DNA of 64,000 nt from Phycomyces nitens (GCA_022702545.1 JAHRBC010000002.1:8246001-8310000); one strand, 5' to 3'. Shown: positions 1 through 9,955, counted from the first letter of the stretch. The notes: generated from the sequence alone by a model not told the origin. Numbers and translations are program-made.

Positions 1-83
1 CGATCAACTGCACGGCGACATGAGTCATAACTCAATGGTGGATCACTGGGATTCACCTCGTTCAAACTGGTGAGGATTTGTGC

Positions 84-290
84 CTATGCTTCTTTGTGCT
101 GTCCTCTTTTGCAAGCAGGTGGGAAGACACTGGTATATTCCTTTAAGAGTGCCAACTCTTTCTTGTCGGTCCAGAAACCATTTACTCTGGAAGACCTGAC
201 TTCTTTAACAGACAAAGAATAGTTACATTCCTTGAAACGCATATTTGTGGTGCTGCTTTCAGCATTAGTGTTTGTTTTTTCTTGTGTCAT
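84..290 (-). CDS. 5' part of an unknown gene (left inverted copy)
   Basis: A 68-codon ORF on the minus strand that I do not recognise. It is basic and Ser/Thr-rich and contains the segment MRFKECNYSLSVKEV. The same start region occurs in the opposite orientation from about 3430 on the plus strand, where MRFKES is followed by a diverged sequence. The similarity also covers the sequence upstream of both start codons. The two copies therefore look like duplicated promoter-plus-5'-coding segments facing outward on either side of gene A. The ORF may be exon 1 of a longer gene running off the left end of the window, or a dead duplicate. Confidence 0.35.
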   Translation of the reverse strand: MTQEKTNTNAESSTTNMRFKECNYSLSVKEVRSSRVNGFWTDKKELALLKEYTSVFPPACKRGQHKEA

Positions 291-450
291 GTTGATAAAA
301 TATTATATTTGTACGAAAGATAAAGTAGAATATCCAAAAATTACAAAAAAAAATCATCATATACCCCTTTAACAATGCAATATGCATGAATTCTGTTGCT
401 CAGCAAATTTTGCATTTTATTGTCAAGATGAGCACCCAAAAAAAGGTGGT
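84..450 (-). repeat. Left arm of a large inverted repeat around gene A
   Basis: Positions 84-450 match, in inverse orientation, about 3276-3560. The best-kept part is GCATTTTATTGTCAAGATGA at about 411-430, followed by GCACCC and a run of A. Its partner near 3276-3313 reads GCCTTTTATTGTCAGGACGA on the minus strand, followed by ACACCC and a run of A. The similarity continues into the ORF starting at 290. The arms are diverged, so the duplication is not recent. Confidence 0.55.
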
Positions 451-1108
451 TTTGACACGTAGGGTACTTGGGTGAGTGTAAGTAACTGGTTACGAGGCTA
501 CTTGTGAGGAAGGACGCTCGAGTTATCTAGTGCTTATGGCCGGGTTACTAGCTAGCAATGGTTCTTATTCCAATTGGAGGCGTGGTAATGAGGGACAATA
601 AACTACTGCTAAGAGGATACGTTCTCGAGACAATAGATATGCACTCAGTAAGGTTTAGGGATGTGTCAAATAATATTTATGACTAGGCGTATGGGGATGA
701 GAATCAGTTGTCAAATAAATAAAAATGGGAAAGTGATTTTAACGAGGTAAAAGAGTTGTCTTTATTATTCTTCACCAAACTTCCTATGTTATGGCCTCCT
801 CTGCCTTCGCACCTATTCATCTACTTCTCCTTCTTCGTACTCCGCCCTACTTCGCCTGGCCTTCTGCTTCAAGGTGGCGGCCACCAACCACCACGCCCAC
901 CGTATCAGTTTCACATTGGTTTCAAAAAAAAAACCTTCTAAAATTGGAAATTTTCTTATTTTTGCGGTGTAGTAAAAATATCACAGCAAACTTAAATCAT
1001 CCTCTAGTATTTTGTAATGTGGGCTTTTGAGAGTTGCTTTGGAGAAAAAGGCCTCAAGTATTTTATAGAATGAAAAACAAAGTGAAATAACGATAAATAA
1101 TGCAATGT
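451..1108. other. No supported feature
   Basis: AT-rich sequence with only short ORFs on the plus strand (756-1030) that show no codon structure or similarity to the other genes here. A run of A occurs near 927. I see nothing else in it. Confidence 0.5.
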
Positions 1109-2999
1109 TCAGCTTGAACGTTTCTTTTTGTTTTCTTTGGATATTATTACAGGGCTACTACATGGTGTTCTCATGCATGTCGTTACATCTTGGCCATATT
1201 CTTGTCCATTGATGGCCTTGAAAACCTTGATAGACATTTCTTCAATGATTTGCTTCGTACATAAAACGAGTTAGAATATAAGCATTTAAAAGAAATAGCC
1301 ATCACTTACTTGGACTTGATTCATTCTCTGAATTATGGATGGAACAAGCATCACATCAACCAGGTTGTCACGAACAGCATAAAATTGGCCCATTTCAATC
1401 ATTCGGTACTGACCATTGTACTTTAAATCCATCTTGTATGAAGTTATTTCAATACCTACTCAACGACTTTAGTAATAACGAAATAGACGATACTATTTAG
1501 ATTTTATACCTTCTACAAGTAGACCAACTACAACTGGATCCTTCACCTTAAATATGGCAAGCTTGTCAAGAGCCAGCTGCATCTCTTTTCCCAGCTTCAC
1601 CAGATCTTTCTCGAGATTTCCATTGCCAAAATTGCCATGCTTCTTCACTTCAATCATTAGCAATTCAAAGTTTATGGTCGATAATGGATTGAGGTAAAGG
1701 ACTAGATCTGGTATCATCAAACCCCTGTCTTTGATATAGGACACTAATCGATAGGTCATCCTATTGCTTGAATTTAGTAATTATACATGGTTCTTATATA
1801 ACATTTACCACTCGAACTTGACATCTTTGCATCTCGAGATGATGCAGTTTACAATAAACGGGCGAAGGGTTTCAACAATCAGATTCGATTCATTGTCTTT
1901 GTTTTTTGTCAAGCTCAAGAATTTATGTAGTAAGGATGCCACAATTCTCGTTGCCACTATAGCGTCATGATCTTCGCAACTCATCCTGATCTTATCGATT
2001 TCTCTGTTGGCTTCCTCTTCATTAATGGAGCCTTGTTGCAGAATTATTGACATTTTATGACATGTCAATACCGTGCTTTCTTGTATGCATTTCAGGCTCT
2101 TGTTGGTTTCCAAACTGTCCATAATTAGCGCCTTTTCATCGGCACTAAATTTGGACAGTATTTTGGAGCTGGCTGAAAGTAGAAAAATATACGATAGTGC
2201 CCTAATCCATGAAAAACGAATATTAATAATTAATTAGAAAACTATGAAGATTATAATGGCTTACAGTGTGCGATGATTAGACAAAGGTTTTCGCATTCGA
2301 GCGCCGCGGATGCATTTCTCACGAAATTCTCGAAGAACTGCTGTCATGTCAATACTCTTTACGTTCCACTACATAAAAATAAGGATTAATAAAATGGTTT
2401 GTAACAATCACATCTTGAATATAATCTTTACACGAGAGTCCTGGTCATCTACACCACCAAAATCCGTTTCGCCGTAAGTGCTACTTAGGTAGGCCATGAT
2501 GCGCTTGGTTCTGGATTTACCAGAACTATCCCAGGACCATTCGGCGGAACTGTTCTCTTCGGAAAATGCTCTTTTGAATGGTAAGCCTTAATGTATAGAT
2601 TAGACATGAATATTTAAATACATCTTTAGCATGGTACAAACTTACAAGAAGAACCTTCTTGAGCCTTGTCACTATAATGTTTGTCGGAATCAGCAGTCCT
2701 TTTCTCTGGTACTTTAAAAATATCCGACTTGATACTCTTTTATATGTTGCCATATAATTAGCTTATGTCAAACAAGCTCTCAACATTTAATTTACCCTCC
2801 ACTTTTGCAGGTTTCTTGAAGCAGCAACAGCTTTTCCAGAGTTATCCGAATCTTCTTTTGCAAGATCTTTCAAGTTTTGCTTCAACAAATCTAGTAACTG
2901 TCGCGTTGACAGCTCTGGATTTTGGCTTTCAAGATCTTTTAAAGCGTTTCTCATGCACCATTGATCAGCTTTTGTCTTTAGAAAGTAGCTGGAAACCAT
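1109..2999 (-). CDS. Gene A: multi-exon PD-(D/E)XK nuclease-like protein, paralogue of gene I
   Basis: This is an intact-looking spliced gene of at least seven exons with introns of about 50-80 nt. It starts at ATG 2999, and the reading frame can be carried through all junctions to TGA at 1109-1111. Recognisable exon peptides are KTKADQWCMRNALKDLE (N-terminal), SGKSRTKRIMAYLSS, VKSIDMTAVLREFREKC, ALSYIFLLSASSK and SYIKDRGLMIPDLVLYL. The C-terminal half carries IPD, then about 16 residues, then IEVKK, which is the D...E-x-K signature of the PD-(D/E)XK nuclease superfamily, followed by a long helix. Gene I at 58.9-60.8 kb shares the exon order, including the ALS(Y/H)I(F/L)LL exon start and the PD...EVK core. 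The fold assignment is by motif only. The substrate is unknown, and a role as a selfish or effector-type nuclease is speculation. Confidence 0.68.
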
Positions 3000-3275
3000 T
3001 GGAATTAGAAGAAAGCAACAAGGCCCATGTCAAAAAAAAAGGGGTATTGTTATACGTTTCGAAATATTGTGTCACTTTGATTTTTAATGAAGACAGTTTT
3101 TTCTATCCTTAAACTTTTTATGGTAGAGCCAATTGTGGCTGGGACCCTCCAAGGCCATACAAAACGCCTCACAAGAACAAAGAGTGATTTATGTTGGTGC
3201 GTTATTTTTACTAGGAAGCAAAATTAAAAAAAAAAAACTCTAATTTTAGAAGGTTTTTTTTTAACTAATGAGAAA

Positions 3276-3560
3276 TCGCCTTTTTTGGGTGTTCGTCCTG
3301 ACAATAAAAGGCAAGGTTGAGTGAACAACCAAGTCATTCCTATGGCATGTTAATGGGGTGTACGATAAAAGTTTTGCAAGATTAGCATATCTTACTTTCG
3401 CCTTTACTTGCGGTATATTTTCTATTTATGTCTAAAAAAATAAAATAACAAGCACTGGTGCTGAAAACAGCCCAAAAAGATGCGTTTCAAAGAATCTAGC
3501 CCTTCTTTCCCAATCAAGAAAGCCGGTCCTTTATCAAAGTGGTAGCAATAGTTGGTAATC
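3276..3560 (+). repeat. Right arm of the inverted repeat around gene A, with a decayed gene 5' end
   Basis: This is the inverted copy of the left-end segment. From about 3430 it contains a start codon and a diverged copy of the same N-terminal coding region (MRFKES shared), but the frame is broken by stops. Sequence upstream of this start (3276-3430) also matches the region upstream of the left copy. Confidence 0.5.
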
Positions 3561-3794
3561 TTGATGGAACATATAATAGTCTTTTTCATTTGTCTGCAAA
3601 AGAGACTAGCGCAAATAAGTATAGGCACAGATCATCAGTAATGAGTTGACCCACGATGATCCACTTTTGACACATGTCATTGTGCAGTATAAAGAGCCAC
3701 AGTAAGAGCTTATTGAATCCAACAGTTCAATCCCTCTCTGGTACAAACAAAAACTAATCTAAAGTATAAAAGACTAGATAATATTCTTAGAAGG
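3561..3794. other. No supported feature
   Basis: A short spacer between the inverted-repeat arm and the LINE fragment. I see no coding signal. Confidence 0.4.
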
Positions 3795-4042
3795 TATATT
3801 TAACCAGCCCTTCTCCACAACCAAATTATTCGTAAAAAGAATATACAGCGGTTATAATACAAATATACAGGACATTATTGCCCTGAATTTAACTATGTCG
3901 ACTACTGACAGTGCACACTGAGAAGATGATGGGCATCAGTGGAGCCAGGTAGCAGCAAAAACTGGACCTGCCGAGGGGAAGCCAAGGCCCAGAAACATCG
4001 CAATATTTTTCACTGCACCAGAATATGAATCGTTGGTCACTC
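3795..4042 (+). mobile_element. 5' fragment of an APE-type LINE, broken by DIRS element 1
   Basis: About 250 bp match the 5' UTR and the start of ORF1 of the LINE at 25.5-29.2 kb, in opposite orientation. Shared landmarks are the stretch around AACCAAATTATTCG, the ORF1 start ATGTCGACTACTGACAGT and the segment encoding ESLVTQ. The copy ends abruptly after GGTCACTCA, exactly where the outer end of DIRS element 1 begins (AATGCGTC). The ORF is degraded, with stops soon after the start codon. The rest of this LINE copy is not found beyond the other end of the DIRS element. Confidence 0.75.
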
Positions 4043-4078
4043 AATGCGTCAGTTGACGAAGTGACATCTGAAGATGTG

Positions 4079-4171
4079 GTTATAGGCTCTCCGAGCCGCG
4101 CTTTTATTTTCCGTAATAATATATATAATAAAAATAATAAAAATCCTTTTTCTCCTCATATCTTTCCATAG
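4079..4171. repeat. DIRS-1 right inverted terminal repeat
   Basis: The inner part of this segment (about 4120-4171) is the reverse complement of 8128-8175. The shared core reads GATATGAGGAGAAAA then GGATTTTTATTATTTT on the minus strand. The outer edge reads GGCTCTCCGAGCCGCGC, as in element 3. Confidence 0.8.
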
Positions 4172-4233
4172 CTAAGTGTGTTTTGGTCTTTTTTCTAGCA
4201 TTTGCTTGGGAGGGGGAAATAATTCTGGAATTG

Positions 4234-5745
4234 TTAAAATGGTAAAAATCTTGAATACCAGCGGCGGGCACTCACCACATCTTCAGATGTCACTTCGTCA
4301 ACTGACGCATTGTAGGTCGTACCTACTACAATTCTGGTTGACTTCGTTCCATCCTCAGATGTGGTTTTGTTATTCGTACTGGTAGAAAAAATGGCCTCTG
4401 TTATCGTGGCTCCTCGTCTGTGCTGATTGTTTGGTTTAAAGTAGTATCTCTCAAATGTATCACTGGATGTGCTCCAGTTGCCATGCCATTTAACCTCTTG
4501 AATGTCTCGTCCATTTAACACGGCGTGAGTACTGGCTGCGGATCTTGTTGAATGTGCGGTGAATCTCTCATCGATGCCAGCTTCCCTCATGATGAACTGT
4601 ACCCAGTTAGCAATAGTGGCTGGTTGTGCGATTGTTGGTGTTGGCGTTTCTATGTAAGCAAGGAACAAAGTGTGGTCCTCTGGCAAGTGTGAGCGTAGAT
4701 GAGCAGTTCGTTCAGTAAACAGATATAATGTAAGGGTTGGGCACATTGTCGAGTCTGTGATAATTCCCAACTTAGAGGACTTGGCTTGAGATTCCTTTGG
4801 AGTACGTGATATCAAGGTTGCTCCGACAACCTCTTGAGAATTGTCTTTGTGAAAAATTACATCTCGCCTCTGCACTCGGCCAAGGTCAGATCTGGGTCTC
4901 CACATAGTCGCGAGGCAAAGAAGCATCAAAGTCTTACGTTGCAAGTTTGTAAGGGAAAGGTCTTCGCTGGGATCCCAGGACTGTATAAGATCCAGGACCA
5001 GTCCAATATCCCATGTTTCCTGAGAGCTATTTGGGAGCTTGATTTCGATTTTCTTCTTTGCCTTAAAGTATTCTTGAATGAGAGGGTGGTTGGCCAGTGG
5101 CACCTCCAGAGGATAAAGAACTTTATACACAGATGCAATTGCCGAGCGAATTACATTGACATGTTGAATAGAATGGTCGTGGAGTGTGAGTAAATAAGTG
5201 ACCACTAGTTGTGGATTATATGCCTTTGGATCACCCGCTGGGGTTTGGTGTTGACACCATTCTGCCCATCGTCGCCAACAATGGTTATAAGCCTTTTGGG
5301 TAGAGTTTCGGTTGGATAATTCGAGGAATGTGAGCAGATGCTCCTCTAAGCCTTCCTGGCGCCTGGCCTTGCGGATAACTTCCAAGCGGTCAGCGTCCAT
5401 CGTTTGTTGATCTGGAGTGGTAGGGGATTGGCAATACTCATTTGAAGGACAGTGGGCCACCAGAATTGGGTCGACCACGCTGGAGTGATGAGAATGGCTT
5501 GCTTGACCTTGTCTTGTCTTAGTTTTTGAAGTACTTGTGGAATCAATTTCCAGGGAGGATGAAGATAAAGTCCTTTGGCGGGCCAAGGTTGTTGGAAGGC
5601 ATCCATTGCCGAGGCCTGTGGATCTGGTAGTAGACTCCAATATTTTGGAAGTCGGGCGTTGTGACGTGAGGCGAACGCATCGATGGTTGACTCTATCCTC
5701 CAATGTCTGTGAATGCTCCGGAACCACCTCCATGGTAGGGCCCAT
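4234..5745 (-). CDS. DIRS-1 tyrosine recombinase
   Basis: This open frame encodes a tyrosine recombinase that inserts the circular DNA form of the element. The conserved part begins near DADRLEVIRKARR (about 5400) and runs to the end. Catalytic residues visible are Arg in ATMWRPRSDLG, the H-x-x-R motif in AHSTRSAAS and the nucleophile Tyr in FERYYFKPNNQH. The first 110 codons of the ORF overlap the RNase H/linker frame and are probably not a folded domain. The 3' end overlaps the internal complementary region. I see no stop or frameshift in the conserved domain, so the protein could still be functional. Confidence 0.8.
   Translation of the reverse strand: MGPTMEVVPEHSQTLEDRVNHRCVRLTSQRPTSKILESTTRSTGLGNGCLPTTLARQRTLSSSSLEIDSTSTSKTKTRQGQASHSHHSSVVDPILVAHCPSNEYCQSPTTPDQQTMDADRLEVIRKARRQEGLEEHLLTFLELSNRNSTQKAYNHCWRRWAEWCQHQTPAGDPKAYNPQLVVTYLLTLHDHSIQHVNVIRSAIASVYKVLYPLEVPLANHPLIQEYFKAKKKIEIKLPNSSQETWDIGLVLDLIQSWDPSEDLSLTNLQRKTLMLLCLATMWRPRSDLGRVQRRDVIFHKDNSQEVVGATLISRTPKESQAKSSKLGIITDSTMCPTLTLYLFTERTAHLRSHLPEDHTLFLAYIETPTPTIAQPATIANWVQFIMREAGIDERFTAHSTRSAASTHAVLNGRDIQEVKWHGNWSTSSDTFERYYFKPNNQHRRGATITEAIFSTSTNNKTTSEDGTKSTRIVVGTTYNASVDEVTSEDVVSARRWYSRFLPF
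4274..4365. repeat. DIRS-1 internal complementary region
   Basis: The first half (4274-4311) is the reverse complement of the outer right flank at 4043-4078. The second half (4309-4365) should pair with the outer left flank, which is missing here. The region overlaps the 3' coding end of the recombinase. In DIRS elements it templates the circular junction during replication. Confidence 0.75.
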
Positions 5746-7286
5746 TCGTGAATTGGCTGCACTCGCCTGCTCAGCTTGTCAGGGATGACGTTGTTTACTC
5801 CTGGTACGTGTCAATATAGGACTTGCAAATTGAAGTCGTTGCATACGTTTTGTATGTCGAGAGCGAGGCCTTGGAGATGGGGTGACGCCGTTCCCCCCGA
5901 CTTCCAGGCGTACTTGATTGCCGTTGTATTGTCGGAGAATAGTAGGATTGTCGAGTTTGCGTATTTTTTGGCGTGGATCTGGAGTGCAAACAGAATCGTT
6001 CGCAATTCCCTCACATTGATCGAGTGGTCTCTTTCTTCGACTGTCCAGAATCCGGAGGTCTGTGCAAACGTCGAACTCACTCCCCACCCCGTGTCCGAGG
6101 CGTCGACATGGATCGTGATGGCTGGAGGTTTCTTGGGTAACTTGTGTATTGGTAGACCTTGGGTCACCATGCTTGTTGTATTCCACCAATCCAGTTCCTG
6201 TAGGGCTTCTGGCGACAAGGGACAAGGACTCTCCCAACGGTGGGCCTTGCCCTGTAGATTCCGAGTCAAATCCCTCTGTATATATCGTACGTGAAGGAGA
6301 GACTCCCCAATGGCTGGTATCATACTGGTCATCTTCCCTAGAAGGCTGGCTATCCATCTGCAAGACTTGGTAGCTATGTGTAGCTGCCGGATTCTGGTCT
6401 TGAGTTTCTGAATCTTTTGGAGGGGAACCTTGATCTGCATTGTCCGAGTATTGAAAGAGAATCCTAGGAATTCCTGTGAGTGTGATGGTGTTAAGGAACT
6501 CTTCTCTCAGCTGATGAGGTATCCGAGTGAAGTCAAGTGTTGAAGTATGATTGTTGAGTTGCGGGCCATCTCCTCTTTGGACTTGGCAAGTATGCAGATA
6601 TCGTCTAGATAATACACCATCCGGATGCCCTGTTTCCGCAAAGGTTCTATAGCAAATCTCATTAGTTTCGAAAATACACGCGGTGCAACACTCATCCCAA
6701 ATGGTAGAGAACGGTATTGGTATATGCAGTCCTTGTGTCTGAAAGATAGGAATCGTCTGGAGTCCTGATGAATAGGGACTACTATATAAGCATCCTTCAG
6801 GTCTATTTTTGCCATGAAGTCTCCGGGTTCGATGATCTCTCTCAATGCTGGTATCCCTTCCATCTTGAAATGGTGGCATTGGATGTATTGGTTTATCCGA
6901 CGGCAGTCCAAGATCGGACGGATCTTGTTGGGTTCCTTTATAGTAAATAGTTGTGAGAGGTGGCGTTGGTCTTGGGAGGGCGACACCTCGATTACCCTTG
7001 CTTGTAGGAATTTCTCTACTGCCTGGTCGACATGTTGTTGGTCCATAAGTGATAAGTTGATAGGTTTGGTTGTCCAAGGCCTTGGCGGTGTAGTCCATTG
7101 AATCTTGTATCCTTCTTGGATGACGGAGATTGGCCATTGGTGGTGAATACATGTTTTCCATTTCTGTAAGTGATGTTGCAGTCGTCCTCCAGGAGGTGTC
7201 CCATCCAAAGGTATGTTGTAGTGAGTATGGTCTGGGGATCGTGGTACAAGAGCTGTCGTGACCTCTGGTTGTGTAATCTTCTTCAT
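5346..7286 (-). pseudogene. DIRS-1 reverse transcriptase/RNase H, two nonsense codons
   Basis: The frame starts with an ATG whose TGA overlap (ATGA, 7286-7283) also ends gag, which suggests coupled reinitiation. RT motifs are FMAKIDLKDAYIVVPIH, YRSLPFGMSVAPRVFSK and the catalytic MVYYLDDICILAKS. RNase H follows with HVDASDTGWG, INVRELRTILFAL and LFSDNTTAIKY. The frame is interrupted at 6507-6509 by TGA, where the sister elements have Trp or Tyr (ISxEKS versus INWKKS), and near 5810 by TGA, where element 2 has Cys (QVLYx versus QVRYC). Downstream the same frame continues through a linker (DAFASRHNARLP, YLHPPWKLIPQ) to a natural stop at 5346. Without readthrough the polymerase is dead. Confidence 0.82.
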
Positions 7287-8119
7287 GGTTGGTGAGAGGG
7301 AGGGTTGGAGTTGTATGTGTTGTTGACCGGCTGTGCTGGTGGAGGGGGTGGACGTTGGTTGGGTTTCCCAAAAAAAGTCTTTTGTCCATTAAAGTTACTT
7401 CTAGAGGGGTATTGGTGTCCTCCACGACTTCCTCTTCCTCTATACCCTCCATTGGTATAACCTCCTCTTCGTTGTGCAACTGCACTACGGAGGATGGCGT
7501 CATCTTGTCGAGCTTGTTGAATCTGTTGGACAGTATCCGCAGAGAAGGCCAAATCCTTGTCTTCGTCATCGTTGTCTTCCAGGTGTTTGACACTGGCTGG
7601 TAGTTTGAGAGCTTTTGCTGTGATTTCTCGGGCTTCTCCTTCGAGAGCTTTGCTGCTTGCAAAGGCAAAGACGGTAAGTCGTCGAGTTTGCTCGAGGATT
7701 TGTTGTAAGAGTACCGCATTGTTGTTGGCGTTGTCTCCTTCGGCAAGGAGCTTGAGACCTTCGAAGATCTCTGTAGTGGCTCTTGCAGCGACGCGGATCT
7801 TGTCGGCGTCCTTGTACTTATGTTGGACCATCATATAGGCATCCAAATTGTACCTCTTGAGGTCAGGGATAAAGATTTTGTTAACTGCGCCTGGCTTTGT
7901 CCAAGCGAGTCCCTCGTATTGTTTAATTTCTCGCGAGAACCGAGTGAGGTTCGTTCGAAGTTCAGTTTTTGAAGAGGTTTCCAAATCCTTGAAGACTTCA
8001 TCCGGTAACGGATATCGAGAGTTTCGTGCAAATTCTCGGTTGGTGGTCTCGAGTAGTTTGTTTCGTTCAAATAGTTCTTGTAGTTGTTCATCGGTGATAT
8101 CGTTAATATTCATGTCCAC
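7283..8119 (-). CDS. DIRS-1 gag-like ORF1
   Basis: An intact 278-codon ORF. The N-terminal two thirds are helical and charged (DITDEQLQELFERNKLLE, KPGAVNKIFIPDLKRYNLD, LEQTRRLTVFAFASSKALEG). The C-terminus is a Gly/Arg-rich, Pro/Asn-rich tail (GGYRGRGSRGGHQYPSR), typical of nucleic-acid-binding gag proteins of DIRS elements. Elements 2 and 3 encode clear homologues with the same ...INK..IPELKR...KTRRL.(V/I)(Y/F)..A pattern. The TGA stop overlaps the ATG of the RT ORF. It is presumed to package element RNA. Confidence 0.8.
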   Translation of the reverse strand: MDMNINDITDEQLQELFERNKLLETTNREFARNSRYPLPDEVFKDLETSSKTELRTNLTRFSREIKQYEGLAWTKPGAVNKIFIPDLKRYNLDAYMMVQHKYKDADKIRVAARATTEIFEGLKLLAEGDNANNNAVLLQQILEQTRRLTVFAFASSKALEGEAREITAKALKLPASVKHLEDNDDEDKDLAFSADTVQQIQQARQDDAILRSAVAQRRGGYTNGGYRGRGSRGGHQYPSRSNFNGQKTFFGKPNQRPPPPPAQPVNNTYNSNPPSHQP

Positions 8120-8127
8120 GGTGCGCG

Positions 8128-8175
8128 GCTTGGAAAGATATGAGGAGAAAAGGGATTTTTATTATTTTTATTATA
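8128..8175. repeat. DIRS-1 left inverted terminal repeat (truncated)
   Basis: Reverse complement of the inner part of 4079-4171. It breaks at the TA dinucleotide where the Tc1 element starts. The remaining ITR and outer flank are missing. Confidence 0.75.
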
Positions 8176-8177
8176 TA

Positions 8178-9530
8178 CAGACTCCTAATGTGCCCGTTTG
8201 GTCAGTTTCAACTCCGCCATAGTTAAAGAAGTACATCACTTTTTATTAACACCTAATAGTGCTCAAAGAAATATTGTTGGAACGTAATAAATGAGGAGGA
8301 CAAACCTTGATAGACGAAGATAAATGTCATAAAAATAATAGTATATTTTAATAAGGTATATGACCACCACGCTTCCTTCTAACTTCAGAGACCCGATTCT
8401 TGATACTCAGGCAATATTTCATACAAGTTTCGTGTGAGATATTTGCCCACTCTTCTACTAAAGCTGCCTCTAACTGGGACAGAGTAGTGGGAAGAGGTCT
8501 TCTATCTCTGACTCTGTTGTCAAGATGACTCCAAATATTTTCAATTGGATTGAGATCTGGACTTTTTGCAGGCCATGGCAAAACTGCAACATCATTCTCT
8601 TCTTTCCACTCTATTGCCAGTTTACTCTTATGCGGGGTAGCATTATCTTCTTGCAGAATATAGTCCGTAGTGTCTATATCAGATAAACCATAAATGAATG
8701 GCAGATAGTGTTCTCTCAAGGTGGCAACATATCTTTCTTTTGTCATGTTACCATCCAAGATTACAAGAGGTCCGACACCTCCTGCCCAAATGCATCCCCA
8801 TACTGAGACAGAGCCACCATAACCTTGGACTTTTGGCACCAGGCAGTCATCGTTATACTTTTCATTGGGCTCTATCCAGACATGCTGCTTTCCACCTTTC
8901 TGAAAAAGAGTGAACTTTGATTCATTACTCCAGATGACAGATGCCCATTCATCATCCCAGTCCTTTCTTTCAAGTGCCCATTTATAACGGGCAGTCTTAT
9001 GCTCTTTGTCAAGTAGAGGCTTAGATACGGCAATACACGAATGAAGATCCAAATCGTGAAGATATTTCCGAACAGTAGATTGACTAATGGAGATGTCATG
9101 CAATTCCTCAACATCACGCGTAATCTTGGCTAATGTCATATACCTGTTTTTTTTGGCACATAACTTCAAATAACGCAATGCTCGTGGAGTTAGCTTCTTA
9201 GGAGGTCGAGGATGCTTCTTGTCTTTGTAGGTTCCCTCTTTCTCAAATTTCAAGATTATACGACTCACAGTTGATTGGGGAATGCCCTCTTCACGAGAAA
9301 TATCCCTAGTGCTACGTCCTTCCTTGTGTCTTCCAATAATGATTCCTTTTTCAAAATCTGATGCCTTGTAGTAGGTCTTGTGAGGTTTAGCTTCATTATT
9401 CTTTGGCATGGTGATTGTATTGATTATAGAGATTGTGGGATTAAAAGAGAAAAAAAATAAGCAAAGATGTGCTTGCATGGAAAATTCTGACCGGAGTTAT
9501 AAGTGACCCAAAACGAGCCTGAGGCGCCTG
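8178..9530 (-). mobile_element. Tc1/mariner-type transposon, copy 1
   Basis: A 1353-bp element bounded by TA at 8176-8177 and 9531-9532. Its ends are diverged inverted repeats. The left reads CAGACTCCTAATG then CCCGTTTGGTCA and AACTCCG. The right, reverse complemented, reads CAGGCGCCTCAGG then CTCGTTTTGGGTCA and AACTCCG. It holds one transposase gene. The left flank is the ITR of DIRS element 1 and the right flank is a copied intron of gene F, so the two sides do not come from one target site. Confidence 0.82.
8348..9409 (-). CDS. Tc1-type transposase, first catalytic Asp replaced by Asn
   Basis: A 353-codon ORF from MPKNNEAKPHK (ATG 9409; an in-frame ATG also exists at 9478). The order is an N-terminal paired HTH DNA-binding region (GRSTRDISREEGIPQSTVSRI, cut here to its core), a second HTH, then the DDE catalytic domain. 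The catalytic triad is visible as VIWSNESKF, ILQEDNATPHKS and SPDLNPIENIW, with 34 residues between the second and third positions. The first position, normally Asp in WSDES, is Asn (AAT instead of GAT). That single G to A change should abolish catalysis, although the frame is otherwise full length. It may still bind ends and act as a competitor. Confidence 0.85.
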   Translation of the reverse strand: MPKNNEAKPHKTYYKASDFEKGIIIGRHKEGRSTRDISREEGIPQSTVSRIILKFEKEGTYKDKKHPRPPKKLTPRALRYLKLCAKKNRYMTLAKITRDVEELHDISISQSTVRKYLHDLDLHSCIAVSKPLLDKEHKTARYKWALERKDWDDEWASVIWSNESKFTLFQKGGKQHVWIEPNEKYNDDCLVPKVQGYGGSVSVWGCIWAGGVGPLVILDGNMTKERYVATLREHYLPFIYGLSDIDTTDYILQEDNATPHKSKLAIEWKEENDVAVLPWPAKSPDLNPIENIWSHLDNRVRDRRPLPTTLSQLEAALVEEWANISHETCMKYCLSIKNRVSEVRRKRGGHIPY

Positions 9531-9532
9531 TA

Positions 9533-9955
9533 GTCACCATTGTAGTTCGACTGTGTCATTGAACTGCCTGAACAAAGAATTCAATAGTGGAATGGTAGTC
9601 GATACTGCAAAAGTTCTTTCTTTGATGCGCTCGTTTAAGACAATATTGACAGGAGCCTGTATGAAGTCCAGCCTGCAAGGACATAAAAAAAATTAACATG
9701 TGGGCTCTATATACCCTTATAAACAATAACCAAAGATCTGTAGTGAATTCCAGCACCCGCAAGTTGTTGTGCTCATAAATGTCAAACTGGTGTGGGTCAA
9801 TGGTGGTGCTATCACGCGCTGCAACACGTAAAAGATGCGGGTTGGGGCTGGATGCTTTGATCTGTGATATGAACCTTTTGCATGGCTCGTATAGGCTCCA
9901 AGAGGGGAGCTTCAGATTTTCAGCCCAACGCGTCTGTACCAGCACTACGGGGAGA
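9533..9955 (-). pseudogene. Copied fragment of gene F (two exon parts and an intron)
   Basis: Reverse complement of about 46695-47102, including the intron at 46907-46963, so it was copied as DNA and not from mRNA. Shared peptides are VQTRWAENLKLPSW, EPCKRFISQIKASSPNPHLLR and YEHNNLRVLEF. It ends at the right TA of Tc1 copy 1, which corresponds to a position just inside the next intron of gene F. There is no promoter, 5' exons or 3' exon. Confidence 0.8.

Larger units (their letters stand above)
4043..8177 (-). mobile_element. DIRS-like retrotransposon, element 1 (left end truncated)
   Basis: The order on the minus strand is gag-like ORF, RT/RNase H ORF, tyrosine recombinase ORF. Inverted terminal repeats lie at about 8128-8175 and 4079-4171. 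An internal complementary region at 4274-4365 pairs on one side with the outer right flank (4043-4078). The matching outer left flank is absent: the left ITR stops at the TA where a Tc1 element begins (8176-8177). The element is therefore one-sided and defective. The right end sits in a LINE copy without an obvious target duplication, as expected for tyrosine-recombinase retrotransposons. The RT/RNase H frame has two in-frame stops; gag and recombinase are open. Confidence 0.85.

Noticed and set aside
5779..7746. A 655-codon ORF on the minus strand as an independent protein
   Set aside because: It overlaps gag and RT of DIRS-1 out of phase and has no domain content; kept only as part of the open recombinase-frame finding.
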